DNA from: Oasisia sp. SBJ-2009
Lineage: Eukaryota; Annelida; Polychaeta; Sabellida; Siboglinidae
DNA length: 64,000 nucleotides
Direction of reading: 5' to 3'
NCBI GenBank assembly: GCA_964017155.1
Contig: OZ024854.1
Coordinates: forward strand, 14,023,681 to 14,087,680
A program made the position numbers and the translations under genes. The notes beneath the pieces are model-generated. The model ran no database searches, was not told the DNA's origin, and worked only from the letters and a program-made list of their open reading frames with translations. Positions 37,601 to 52,600 of this stretch are shown here, piece after piece. The stretch's first letter is position 1. Each line of letters opens with the position of its first letter.

Positions 37601-40600
37601 GGTGTGAATCTGATAGTGTCAGGCAGTCTCTGTTGCTATGGCAACAGGGTATCAGGACACGTAACTTGACAGTGGTTGACTAGTGATTTAATATACTGCA
37701 TCCTGTTGGGCTTAATACCACCATCAGCCACACAGCGACAGTCCACAATTCCATTTTCTAAATCTGGTAATTAGGATCGTGTCATAATGATCGTGGTGTG
37801 GTGAATTGATTGTGTATCTTGGTAAAATTATCTTAAATGCTCTCAAGAATTTTATAGTGGTAAAGTGATCCATAGGATAGGGTCATGAACTAGCATAGAT
37901 CTATGTGAATATGACTAAATGTTCCGATAATATACACTGGATTGTATGTGACACGTTGGAAACCAGATGTGGTTAAGACATTCAGAGCACTCAACTCAGT
38001 CACCAGTGTTGAGCAAGCCAATAAACATGTATTACCCCAGTAGACATGAGTCAGCTTATTCACCCTTCCCCCTGGTGTTGGACGAGGTCTCAGCTGTCGT
38101 GCCCAATGATTGGCCAGTTCTGGCAGCCAGACCACGCTGTCAGTCTGCATCCAGACTTATCGGAGCCATACATTATTTTTGTAATTTCGGTTATGTTTTT
38201 TTTTCTCCAGGAAAGCACTCCTGCATGAGCAAAAAGACCTCATAAATAGCTTCTTATAACTAAGCCGGAAGGCATAGCATATTATGACATCAGGTAAATA
38301 ACTTTCTGATCATTGTGTTCTGTCTGTGGAGGATTGAAAATTGCATGGGATATTTTTTCTGCCGACAGAAGTGTGCCATTATTTGTGGGCCCCCAGCGGA
38401 GGGAGTGATGTATCACTCGGTGATTCCCTGGTCTAGTGTCCCTCTCATTCACACAGCGTATAAGACTTGTATACTTTGGCAGCATACTCTATCTGATCAC
38501 AACAAAGAACAAGTGGGGAGCTTCTGACTATTACAAGTATTTGTATGTAGATGCTCTGTGAAGGACATCTACAGATGTAGACAGATGGTGAGGCCACACA
38601 AGGCCATGTAGTGTTGACAGGTAGTTAGGCCACACCAGATCTGCAGTGTGTATGGCCTGGTGTGGCCTCACTACCTGTCTACAAGTCTGTGTATGGCCTG
38701 GTGTGGCCTCACTACCTGTCTACAAGTCTGTGTATGGCCTGGTGTGGCCTCACTACCTGTCTACAAGTCTGTGTGTATGGCCTGGTGTGGCCTCACTACC
38801 TGTCTATACTCTGTGTATGGCCTGGTGTGGCCTCACTACCTGTCTACAGTCTGTATGGCCTGGTGTGGCCTCACTACCTGTCTACAAGTGTGTGTGTATG
38901 GCCTGGTGTGGCCTCACTACCTGTCTATACTCTGTGTATGGCCTGGTGTGGCCTCACTACCTATCTACAGTCTGTGTATGGCCTGGTGTGGCCTCACTAC
39001 CTGTCTACAGTCTGTGTATATGGCCAGGTGTTGCCAGGTGTTCACACACCTGTACGCACACCTTTATGCACTCTCACTAGCCGGGGGGATATGGTCCAGC
39101 CTGTGAGTACGGCCCGAGTATGTGGCCCTGTGTGTGTGAATCTGTCCAATGATGTGGAGATCTTTGTCTCGCTAACTCTGGTTGACTCCCCAGTGCCCTA
39201 GTTCAGTTGTCTTCCACTCTGCATTGTGGATGGGCTTTGCGAAGTACTCAGTGAGCAGGTCCACGCATGTGATGGTGCTTCGCATGTGATACGTGTCACG
39301 GTACCTGTATTGTTTCACCTGTAGTGCACATACCTGGCTGGCAGCTGCCAGAACGCACCGTGCTACAGGCATTGAGTTTTGCGAGAACAAAATCTGGCAA
39401 TCAGATGTGTTTACTGCATATTCCTTGTCTCGCAGTAACCAGAGCTGGGACTTGAGGTGAAACACAAGTCCTGGAATGGATTACAGACTGTCCTTATTTC
39501 AGACCTACCTCAGCTGGAATAACCAGAATGAACTGGGTTAATCATTACAATATTCATCTTCTAATGCCAGCCTGGAGTGTATAAGTCATGACTGTTTTTT
39601 CTGGTTTTGCACATCTTCTACTTTCATCCACTGATGGCCAGTGACAGGAACATCTTTTTTGATCTTACAGTATTAGTGGCTATTTAGTAAACAAGTCTTA
39701 ATGCCATGACATCTGGGACTGCCGCCCTATTCACAGTTGCTCATGTACATATATTTCAATTAGACATTCAGAAGCATCTCTAAAACGAAATGGCTTCAAA
39801 TTAAGAAGTAGCTATGTGTAGCTAGCTTGCTAAAGCTCAGGTAGCTGTGGTCAAGCAGCCTTAAGTAGCGGTACCTGTACACAACTGCCTCACTAGGCAG
39901 CTGTCTACTTGAAGTACCTGTACTGACAGCTGTCTCAGTCTCACCTGCCTCAGTCTTATGCAAGACGACCAGGTATAGCACCTCTAGAAATAGACCTTGT
40001 GGTTTTCCTGTCACTCTGTCGCTGAAGCCCTCGGCCATGTGTGAGACCGAGTCGATATGGAGAAGTAGCTATTCCTGGCGCTCTCGTGCTATTTGGGTCT
40101 ACGGAATGTGTCCGCTGTAGGCCCTGGTTTGTTGTCCAGATGTCATGTTTGGGCGCCAGATGGGAGGAACCCGAGTTACGGCTGTGGTCAGTCCCTACGC
40201 AAACATCTCCCGCAGACCAGCGTACCTGTAACACCTGCCAGAATACCTGTAACACCTGACATCTCCCTAGGCTCTGATAGTTTGTCTGTGTATGCATGTC
40301 ATGTGGAGGGGTGAATGTATGATTTACACGTCCCCCCACTTAACCCCAGGGTGTGTCACTTGGTAAGACACTACAGGAAACACATGTTTCCTACCACCGT
40401 CATTGAAGAGTTACATCGTGTTTGTGTCAACATAAAGATGTCCTTGTTTCACTCTATGCCATCGCAGGAAATTTCTGTTTATTATCATAACATTTAATTT
40501 ACCCACCCCGCTGCAAATAGATGGGATGAAAAGAGTGGCTTGCACACTGTCATCTATGGGTGTATGTGCCATCATATATAAGTAGAATGGTTTGGCTGTA

Positions 40601-43600
40601 TGTGTCCCAACTTGTGCCAAATAGCAACAGTCCACAAAGCTTATTTGGTGCCACTCACAATCAACCTATGTATATGCAATAACTACACATATATTTGGTC
40701 CTGAGATAAGATCTGTGGTTCTTCTGGGCACTGTGATTTAATTTCCCCACATGAATGCATTTAATTTTTACATTCGTGAGACTTTTGCTGCCTGTCTGTG
40801 GAAGCACTCAGGATCAGGTAGAAATGATAGTGTACCTCTAAAGTGGCAGTTAGTCACATCACCTGTTATGTACATTTACAACTTAGGTAAACTCTTTTAC
40901 CATGTAAACCGACTGATCATAATACTAAGACCACATCATTGGGACATCAACAAACCTGGATGACAATGGCACTGAAGTAATTGAGGAGGTGATTTTAAAC
41001 AGCGACGCATCACCCGTGTGAACTAGATGGAGACTACTACACATGTGCCTTGTGGTTACACAAACCCTATTGTGACTACAGCAAACAGTGTCCTCGATAG
41101 ACTGGATGGGGGACAGTGTGACAGATGGGTACACACTGAGTCACCCGGACCCTGCCTCCCTGAAACTGGGGCAGGGGGGGGGGTAAACTACTGCAGTATT
41201 GTGTGAATGAACCCGAAGAGCTTTTTTGTTCTAGCAGCACTACCAAACAGTTAGATCTGCCCACAGGAAAATGCCTTGATTTCCACAGCTACTCTCGCCC
41301 ACCAACACCACCCACCTGTTTGCTGTGGGTTCTAGGGATCAGTGTGGGTTCTGGGGATCAGTATGGGTTCTAGGGATCAGTGTGGGTTCTGGGGATCAGT
41401 GTGGGTTCTGGGGATCAGTGTGGGTTCTAGGGATCAGTGTGGGTTCTGGGGATCAGTGTGGGTTCTAGGGATCAGCGTGGGTTCTGGGGATCAGTGTGGG
41501 TTCTAGGGATCAGTGTGGGTTCTGGGGATCAGTGTGGGTTCTAGGGATCAGCGTGGGTTCTAGGGATCAGCATGGGTTCTAGGGATCAGCGTGGGTTCTA
41601 GGGATCAGCGTGGGTTCTAGGGATCAGCGTGGGTTCTAGGGATCAGCGTGGGTTCTGGGGTAGTGGGATGGGAGCACGGAACACTGGGAGCACCAGTGTC
41701 TGGTTGTAGTGGGTCAGGGCAGGGTTCAGTGTGGTGGATGTCACTTGAGTATCCGCAAGAAGCTGGTGACAGCAGGTTCAGCCGTTTGTTAGACTACTAA
41801 GGCCGGATGTCCTGGTAAAAATGATAAAATTATGGCACATTGTAAGGCAGAATTACCACATTGTGTGCAAAATATAAAGTAGAAATTTTCCCACAATGAA
41901 ATATATATCGGTAAAAGGTACAAATTGTCCTAAGTTGAGTGGTATAAATTCCTCCATGAAAGGCAGAAAGGATTATTTTCTCTCTGTGAAATTGCTCCAC
42001 CGTGAAATTGCTCCACATTTAGAGATATATAAATTACCCCACTTTGAGAGACATGAATTACCCCACATAGGTGTATTTAGGTAGAAGATTAATGTCAGAT
42101 GTTTATGGTATCGGTGCCCGCTGCTTGGTGAATGAAAGCATTACAAGGCCAACAGGCAACTGAGGCAAGGTGACTGGTCAATGTAGCTGTACTGACCAGT
42201 CACCCACTAATTCAGCCCGGCTGCCAGGTGAGGTCAGTTTACCAGGGCAGGTGTGGTCAGGGGCAGGATGTAGGCTAGATGTGATTGACCACTGCAAACT
42301 GGACACTGAGGAGTGATAGCCCAGTAACATGCAGTATCAGTGTGCAATAAAAACACACCAGGAAAGTTGAACTGGTGGTGGATATTGAGGCTAGATTTGG
42401 GAGATAAAGGGTTCTCAGGTGTGTGTGGACGTGGGTCATCTACTTGTGATCATCTTGATGGCGTTATGGGGACATTATGCCTGTCGTATGTTCCAAATTA
42501 CTGACCGGAAGTTTATAGCTTCAAATCGCCTAAATCTGTTTCGTATAAATTTATCAGAGTAATTTGCTGACTCGTTGGCAGGACATTTATCATCTTCAAG
42601 AACCATGCGAGACTAAAGCTGGCTTCGGAAACTTCACATGAAAATAATTATCACTTGCATCAGTGCATGTTCCTTTTGTTGACGTCCCCGCAGTACCATT
42701 GTTTTGATAAGTCCGATTCTTGGTTCATTGATGATGGATGCGTTATATTTACATGCAGTGGTTTATGCATGAAGCGAATGTGTACAGACGGTGCATGTGA
42801 ACGCACGCATGCGAGCGTGCCGTACATATTACGAGCTTGTTGTCACCTTGAAGTGAGGAATGTAGGTTAGAGGTGCGTTATGCCATTGTGTTGAGCTGTA
42901 AATATTGCGAGAATGGGACAGTGGAGCCTTGCTCGCTCTCTCTCTACAGATATGTTCTTGTTGGCCAACAGTCCGAGCTGTATGTACACCGTATCTCAAG
43001 TAGAGTACACTCAGTCACACACAAGCGGGCTGTTTGCCCCCCAGCCCTGTGTCGCCCTTCTCAAGTGTCTCCACAAATAGCTTCAGTGATTTGGGCTCTC
43101 CACACTGACCACTTAGTCAAATGAGAGGTTCAATATTGACAAGTTTGACCAGTGTCCAAGCCACAACAACAGGTCCATGCCAGGCTGCATTAGCGAGCTG
43201 CTACATAGAGCTGTGGTAATATTTGGTTAGGGACGTCTAATTGATCGTATCCTACGGGGTGTTGTTTGTTGTCGTTTCTGAGTTGTGTTTGGGGCATGTT
43301 GGTGTGTGCTGGTTGCTAATGATAATTGTTGAGATGCTTTTCTGTTGTCCGAAAAAGATATAAATAACAAGATTAGCTAGATTGTTATCCGAAGCAGGAC
43401 AATACACGATCAAGGTCCAAGTACCTGTAGGTTATCAAGAGTTCAGCATTTTGAAAGTTGTGTGCGACCCATCGTTTTAAATTTAAGATGTCAATTTGTT
43501 TGCAATTTGTAAATTCCTCAAATTTACACAGGGAGTAGAACATGATCTTTTAAAAAAGGTTTGGCTGTTTCTTGCTCTGTGAATACATTCTGGGTATCTT

Positions 43601-46600
43601 GTTGTAACTAGGCCACACACTCATAACTTGTTTAATATTGGCTGCTAACATTGCTGTCACATTGCAGTAAACACTCAGTGTATTGCGTTTGACAGTTGGT
43701 GAATTTTGACATTTGACATGCATCCACATAAACAAAACGTACTGTGTAAATAAACTTGTCATGTGTATACAGCATAGTCATTGTCTGATTTAACAATGAG
43801 TGCATTGTCATCACGCCTGCCACCCCATCTCTGAGGGATGGGTAAGCTAGGCAGAAACCGGATCTAGTTTAAACCTACTTCAATTTCAACCAATACCCCA
43901 ATTTTAGATGAGAATACTATGAAGTACAAATATGCAGTGAACTTATTTAGTAATAACATTGTTTGTTTATTTAGTCATACTTTGTTAATTTAACTGTATG
44001 TTTAAAATCATGTAGAACATAATTTATCAGCTTTTATGGTGTAGTAATGTGAACTCCCGAAATATACAATAGGTCATTCGTACCTTAGTGTAATTCATTA
44101 AATTGCCAACATTTTCTTAAATGTACAAACTGTATTCTGGGGGAGGGGTTGGAGGTTTCCATATTGTAGCCAACTCACTACTTGTACTTGTATTAGTCCC
44201 AACAATCAACATTTTAGTGTACTCTAACTACTCTTACGAAGGGGGATTGGGTAATATAAAGTGTACTCTTTGTAAACATCAGAAAATTTTGACAGTTATG
44301 AATGACCCCTAATTTTATACATTTTTGTAACTTATAAATTATATCTACAATAATCATATTAATAACATAGATATATGTACACACCATTATGAGAATCAGA
44401 TTTTTTAGGCGTGGCTTTGTGACTTTCTGTTGTACACAGTCTCCAGGCAGTGGTGACAGTTTCCTGTCACACAGGGGGGTCCATGGGTGGGGACCTGTCA
44501 CATTGCCAACTCACATCCGAGTATGAAGGCGACGACAATCAATCATACAGCTTACATTGTCACTGCACCCAACCATGACACTACCAGTTGAATGTCTGGA
44601 GTAGACACAGGGCACATGACAGTTCCTTAGTGGCGGTCACCTGTCACACACAAAGGGAAGGACACCAGGTGACATTTGCTACATTGCGTGACAGTTGCGG
44701 GCGTGGCCGCGGAACTCGTATTATTCAGTATTGTTTTATATCGACACAGTTTCCTTTTTGTTGAGAACATGTCTTTGTGGCGCGTACATAACTACATATA
44801 CAGAGACAGCCCCGGGACATGGCCGGGGGTCTGGGTGTCTGACATCAGTGGAAGTGGGGAATACTTAATAACTGCATAATTATCACTCGTTAGTCAGCTC
44901 ACGTCTTGTAAGCTTCAGTTATACGCATACATTGAATGTAACATTTTCCCACCGTGTTAGATGGTAATCTAATTTTATGGCATGTTAAACCTCATTAAAC
45001 TTCATTAAATGCACTGGTTGAGCAGTTGCTAAGAGTTGTGGAATTTGTCGTACAGCAATTATTATTATTTTAAATTTGAATGAAATATGAATGTTGTAAA
45101 TAGTTGTAGATTGTCCCACACACAAAATAATTGATTTAATGTAATTTTGGGAGTCATTCAGATTTCAGAATTCTCCCAAGTAGAGTGGTACGTATAGTCA
45201 CGATTCATGACGATTACATGTCATGCCTCATTGAACACATAGCCACTTGGACATTGCATAACAGTCAAACTAATATGGAAACTCAAATTATATAGTACAT
45301 TGAGAAATGAGAATAACACGTTATTATTTTAGTATTTAGTAGACAAATATGGGTTATGTGACAAGTTGTAGATGAAAGATTACAAAATATGTGGATGTCC
45401 CACACAATGTGTTGGTGCCTGCATTCCTGACTGACATTCTCAGCCACATCGAAGAGTGGCCTATAAATAGTCAGACGGTCAGAGTATGCCAGTGGTCTTG
45501 TTACCTGCTCAGGTGTTTCCCACAGAGGCCAGGGATCACCCTCTGGGGGGGGGGGGGTAGGGTTGTGTTGGTCAGAGCCCTGTGAGGTAGGGTTATGTCT
45601 GGTATGTGGGATATTGGACCCATTGGTGTCCAGTGGGCTTGTTTATTGGTTTATGACTGGACTGGTCAGGCTGTCCCTGCCATAAAACTGGGATGATTTA
45701 TGTTGGTAGTTCTGGCCAGACTGACAAGTATCTGTGGTATGGCGTGGAGTGGCCAGGGTGGTGTGTCTTGGGGGATGTGGGACTGGGTACAGGGATGACA
45801 GATTACAGAAGTTGTACACATGCTCCAGAACAGTGTGCAGTTATTAGGTGTAATAATTATTACGCGAATGCATTCACTGGAGTGTCAGTAGTTGGCTGGT
45901 ATTTTTAAGTGGTTTAAAAAAATCCAGTTTTTGACCAAATAAAAATCTTATTTGCATTTTGTTCTCTCATTTTAATTATAATAAAAATGATGTTTGTTGT
46001 GGTTTGGTTCATGGCAAGAATTATAGCAGTAAGGATTACCATGTACTTGCAATCTAACTTAAATTTGGCTTTCAAAAAGTTTCACTATTACTTCTGTGAA
46101 GAATTACAATAACATATTCCAGACTTCCCGGGGACCTCAAACCCTGTGGGAACTGTAACAGAAACCTACTTGCTAAATCCGAAACCCTTTTGTTTGAGGG
46201 TCATTTATTCAGACATCTCATTTGGGCTGCTGACAGTTGTGTGACCCCACACCGATTACCTTCCTCCCCTTGTGGTAACCCTACCCTGTTGTGTGGAGGC
46301 CATGCCCTGCGGCTGTTTCCAGGTTGTGTGTTCCAGATTAACATTTTGCTGTTGCCTCAAAGTCTGGCGGATTCTCGTTTTTTTAAGGTCAGACAGGGAC
46401 TAACCAACTCAGCACCTGCGAAGTGTGTCTGGGTTGTGCTATTCCTAGAATTTCATTGTTGAACATTAACCCCTTTTCATGGTGCTATTTAAAGCAGATA
46501 TCTGGCAGCATTTGCTGCAGTATGTACCTACAGATTCAATTGCAACTTACATTTTGTCACACTAGTTTTCATCTGAAAATTTCTTATTGGATTGTCAGAA

Positions 46601-49600
46601 ACAAAGCAACTTCTAGAGTTTTACTTGTTGCGTGTACCTGGTCTTACCCGGAAGTTATGTAGATGTGAAGCCATTATTAATTTGGGATATCCTTGTATGG
46701 AACGGAAGTATATTATGTCTGTTGTCTTGCATCAGTGAAGATATCTTAGCTGACTGATGTCTGTGCATGAGAGGGCTTTCCTACCCCGAAAGGTTGTCAA
46801 AATATCAGCCAGGAGACCAGATTGTCAAACCTTTCAAAGTCACTTTCCCACTGAAATCTCACTCTCAACAACTCAAGGCATCTCCATCAGCTTCCAGACA
46901 GCCTTCGTCCGACTGCAGACATCCCTCGTTGTATCCTAAACCTTTCCCTGTGTCTTGTTCCCAGCTGATCACAACTCATTTCCTTCTCTCATTCCAATCC
47001 CAGCTGATCCTGGTATTTTCACGGTCGACTTCCAACCTCGTCTGATCCCGACTGTTTCCGCTCTCCCATTCCTGTCCCAGCTGATCCTGAGTCATTCCTC
47101 CTTCGTGTCCCTGTTCCAACTCCCTCCCTCCATCCCCTGGGTGCAACAGTGGGCTGTGGGATAACATGTCTGGAATGTCATCACAGCTAACAATGACATG
47201 GTCTGCTTGGCTTACACTAGGCTTTAGCCACTTAGCCAATGGCTAAGGCAGCCAACAATGGTGTGGTCTTCAAGGCTTCAAGTTATGTTTTATCCATTTA
47301 CTCATTTAGCCAATGGCTAAAACGATTTTTTTTTAGCCATTTTGCCACTGAATTTATGTGGAACACTCATTGGAAATTTTGATGGGAAACCACTCGGCCA
47401 AATGGCAGAAAAAATTCTAACTGAACCCAAATCTGTAAGAAGGCCATACAACTGGTCAGTTTGCAGGGAAGATGTTGATTTGTATAATACTTACTAGAAG
47501 CCATGCTATGGAGGCCACTCCTAGTACTTGCTCTACTCAAGTCATAGCTGCAGAATCATGCTGGTCAATCAACCACCTCTATGAAGTTTGGAATTTAACT
47601 ATTGTTGTGGTGTAATTTACCATAGTATTATCTCTTACAACACTGCCAAGCAGTGCACTGAACAGTGTTTCATTTGAATATGAGCTATACCACTGACATA
47701 GTTCCAGTGATTAGTTAGATCTAATTAAGATTAGTGCTACCATTGCTGTAAGTAGAGAACACATTTTAAAGTGTCCTACCTTGTGTGGCAATACTAATTG
47801 TTGCACCTATTAACCAATTTGTGCTGGTTGCTTGGTACAAACACACTTCCAAATGAAGGTTGAGTGATATCTGTTGGCATAAGAATGTGCCATGTTGAGT
47901 ACTGGGTTTATTATACGTGTGCATGTTTGATACTTTGGTCGCAATTTCCCTGCCAGGTATTTGTGTAAGTAAGGCCGATGTTTCATAAGCACTTTGTTGC
48001 TCCTCTTGTTAATGCCCTTGGCGTATTTAAGGGTCATAAGTGGATCCCGATTCTGCCACTACCGCTGTGATGACCCAATGAAACATATATAAACAGCGAG
48101 TGGAATGTGTAGTACAAGGTTTATAGACTCATTACGTGGACTCAAGGATTTTTCCTTGCGTTTTTATATCTGCGTAATGTTGACGGTGGCCTCCATGTAT
48201 ACTGGCGGAGTAAACACATGGCGTCTCAGGGGTGCAGTAAACATCATTATCTGGGGTGATAACTGATGGCAGACGCTGAAGGAGGGTGTGAGTTTGATCA
48301 GTTGACCTGGTAGAGCTTTCAGAAAGGCCGTGGTCATAAATGTTTATATGTACATGCTGAATTCCTTGGCAGATGCAAATGAGAACAAATTCTGGAAATG
48401 GTTTGTGTACTCTGTGAATGTGACTGATATACACCCAGAGGCAGTGGAGGTTTTTTTATGTGGTCAGCGTCTGTGCCACTGGACATGGGTCAGTGGTCAA
48501 GTATGCAGTATTGGTGGAATGTGGATATTTTTGAGGTGACGTTATGGGTTTACTTTTCTTGTCTGCCACAGAAGGGCCTAGCTAATTTAAATGTGAATAT
48601 AAATTCAGACATTTTTGTCTCGTGGTGGTCTACTGTGGGACTAAATAATGTGAATTCGGAGGATAGGCTGGTGGTTAGATCATCAAACTCTCAGTTGAGA
48701 GACCTACTAAATGTTTAGCCCAAATGTTGCAGTAATAAAATGTGTAATTTAATTCACCCCACTACCCCTGCCTGGGATATTACAGGGCATAATTTGTAGG
48801 ATGGGAGGGTAACAAAAGTCACTAGGAGAGGTCTTGTGTACAGTCATGAATCCTGGTGACATCTGATTGATGTAGTGTAGAACTTGTATGACAGTGGTGA
48901 CAGCTCAGAGCTGTAGACAACATCTCTTGGACCAGTACAGAAATGTCACCACCCCCTTGTGTTCTGGTATGTGTCAGCGTGGGGGGTGACAATAAATGAC
49001 ACAATTCCTGTCCCTATATTGTGATACATACACAACACTAATACATCACCCATCTACATGATGTCATATTTGTCAAGTGCTGTTCCCGAACTTTATACTT
49101 TGTCACACAGCCATGTCAAATTTGGTTAACTGGTCCACAGTACCTTTGGTTTGGTGATAGTGTGTCAAACTCAGGCATGAAGACCAGACTGCATTTTTAA
49201 ATGGGCCATTGAAACTTGGGCAATTTCACATTCCAGTGTGAGTGTTCTTTGACAGAGAGGGGCGGATTAAGCCATCTGTTTCCTCTTGCCTCTTGTGGGC
49301 TGATAAAGCTCTGGAGAGCTGATAAAACTCACTGCATGTGTGGGTTATTGTTATTGTTGCCTTAAAATAGGGTCCTCAACTGTTTATGAATAGGAAGAAG
49401 TGCCTGGAATGTTTAGTGGACAGGTAGAGTCTGATGGAGGGCCTAATGCACTTGGTTGTTGACCTTAGCCCATCACTGTCACATGGAACAGTCTCCTGCA
49501 GGTGGACACTGACCCGGTCCAGTCTGTCACTGTAGACACCTGCCACTGTGACAGTCTGGCTGTCACCAATCAATGACAATGTCCACTTGAGCTCTCTCTG

Positions 49601-52600
49601 TAGAGAACTGTTGAAATGGTCTCATGACAATCGCAACTTGTCAGTTGGCCTTGCTTTCTTGACGTGAGTGTAGATGTCTGATGTATGGGACGCACAATGC
49701 GTCTACCTCATGTATGGGATCTTTTGTTAATCTCTCATACCAAAGACAAATTGTAATACAGGATTCATCCAACCAAATCCATAGACAGCTGCACTCAGGT
49801 CTGCTCCTGTAGTGAATTGCTCAATCAGTTCCCATAAAGTCAACAGGCCTGAAGATGAAACTGCAAGCCTAGAACAGTAAGAGCAGGTTGCCTGATGTCA
49901 TAATGACCTCAATTACAGGTGGTTCAGCATCTGTGCATGCCCTCCAGCCCACTGTTATGTCATTGAAGGCCAGTGGTCAGTCACACTGACCACCAACTGT
50001 CTAGCCCTACTGGAGACAATTAGCAGTGGTTAAATGGTTGTGGTGGCTGTAATTAGAGCAGTAATTGGAGCAGTCAAATCCCTGCCTGGCCAGTGATTCA
50101 ATGTTATGTCACTGTGAGTGTCTATTCTCATCAGCCCCAGTTGCCTCTGGCTGTGCCAACTGTTGTTGTTATCAAGTCAACACTCAACAATAGCCACTTG
50201 CAGCATACTCTTATTACCTATGTAAATTTGAGTAATTTGTAATTCAGAAATATCCAGACTTCTGTCATTTTTCTGAGTGAGTATTTAATAGAAAGTGCCT
50301 GCAAGTGTCCCCCCCCCCCCCCCCCAGTCTCGGATATCACCCCTGTTCTAGTTGTGTGGTATGATTGGGGGTAGAGAGTTTAGGGAGGCAAGCCAAGATC
50401 AGGGCTCTATAATAGCATAATGAGTCAGTTAAACATGAAATAAAATGTAAGCTCAAATCAAAGTTAATCTGCATGGCTACATGACCACCTGTGTCTGGTG
50501 TGACTCATGGCTTGAAACACACCTTGTAAAGATGTCTTAAATATTATAATTATTTAATCTTTTTTTCTGGATAGTGCTGTGTTTGTTATTTTATACTGCT
50601 TGAAACCACTAATTTAATGAGTCAAGTGTTATCTCAGTGGTAAGGTATGCTTTCTTCAATCAGGTAAACGCTTATCAATGCATGTGACTTGATTGTTCCA
50701 TTGAGGAAGTGACTACTAAAGTGGCTACATTATCAGGGAGATCTGTGCAGGAATGTCTGTTCTCATTGATTAGGCATGTTATAAAACCAGCTTAGTCACT
50801 GCGGAAATCTATATTGAAATTAGCTTTGTTATTGAGGAAATTTCTTCGGTGTGTCAACTTATACATTGATGAAATTGTGCTGACGGGACCGTGACTTGGG
50901 CTGACGGTGACTTGGGCTGACGGTGACTCGGGCTGACGGTGACTCGGGCTGACGGTAGTGTTAAAATAAACATTAGTCATTGGCAAATTGCTAGTAGAAA
51001 TGAAAGTTTGGCAGTCTGTAAAGTGGAATTGATAGTTGGATGAGAAACATAGAATTCATTCTTTGAAAATGGACACAGTTGACATCTATTGTACTTTTTA
51101 TTTTTAAATTGTATTGTATATTATGTATACATATGGACTATTTGTCTGAAATAAACACTACTAATACCAATTCTTTGACACTGGTAAAGTAGAAATTAAA
51201 AATCAGCAGGATTCTTTGACAAATACATTAAAAATTGGCGAAGTGTAGGTGAAATTTTGGCAGAGGGCTTCTGGATAAAGGAAACTGAGATTTACAGAGT
51301 GGGAAAAGATAGAGAGTTGACAGGGGAAGTTTCCATGGTCCCTGGCGTATTGTAATAAACTACCCCTGTCTTCCAGGTAACATTGGTTTACCGAGGTTTG
51401 ATACTATTTGTATCCGGCCACCTGGCGGGCAGACAGCTGTCAAACAGACTGCGGGAAACTAACACTATTTACAGGTCACACGGAATTTCACATGAAGATT
51501 TACGCCAGATAATCTGACAGCTCGCTTTGTGAAGAAATGCGCAGCAAACCGAGATGTTGGTCTGTGCTGTTATTATTCATCTGTGAGGAGGACGGGTTTG
51601 GTTTGTTTATTGCGAGTGTGTTGGGTACAGACGTACAGACGGAGCCAAGTGACTCCTACAGTGAAGTGTTGTTGTGCCCGAATTGCTGAGTTATCTCTCT
51701 GTAAGGAGGTGGACTATCTTGTCAGGCAAGTCAGGTGTAGTGTATGTTGTAAATACACACGTAGTGTCAGACACATACACGTAGTGTCAGACACATACAC
51801 GTGTACACATGTGTATACACACATACACATGTACAGTAACACACGTATGGTGTATGTGTGAGTATGGTGTCACTGGAAGACGGCTTTTAGCCAAGTGACA
51901 TCTATGCAATGCAACATGCTGACAATTTTATATATACTTTCGTTTTGTTCTTGTACATGTTGCATTGTGAAATAAAAGTTAGGTACTCACACACATATGA
52001 CTGTACAATGAAATATTGTATATCCACCTAAGTAATTTTTAATGGTGGCATCCGTATTCATCAGTTGCTATACCTGTAAAGGTCAAGACAGACTGATTAG
52101 ACTTCTAGACAAGCAGGGTAGAGAAATCCAAGATCAAGATAAGATCATAGAATAAGTAGAGGAATTCTACACCGAGCTGTATGATGTACAACAATGAACA
52201 GAGCACCATAATTTACACACACCTGAAAAAGGTAGCTGAGATAAGATGATGGGCGGTGGAAGAGATAGAAGATAAGAAGGATGGGACAGCATCAGGCAGT
52301 GACCATATACACATAAAAACATTCAAAGCACAAGAAGATATCAACCATCTCAAAGACACTATGTTAATCTATACACTAAATGCTTATCAGAAAGATGAAT
52401 ATGCAGTGCATTGAATAATGTAAAGATGGTGATAATCTTGAAGAAGAGAAATAAGAAATATATCAAGACCTACAGACTGATACGTCTGTTATCAAGCATC
52501 TATAAATCATGAAATAAGCAATGAACAGGGAGAAAACCCTCGAAACCAGCCACAAGAGCAACTTGTATTCAGAAGCAGGTACTCAATGACAGACCACATC

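Noticed and set aside
38646..39201. Three overlapping + strand open frames of 144-179 codons
   Set aside because: All three frames are open through the same GTATGGCCTGGTGTGG minisatellite, a composition artefact.
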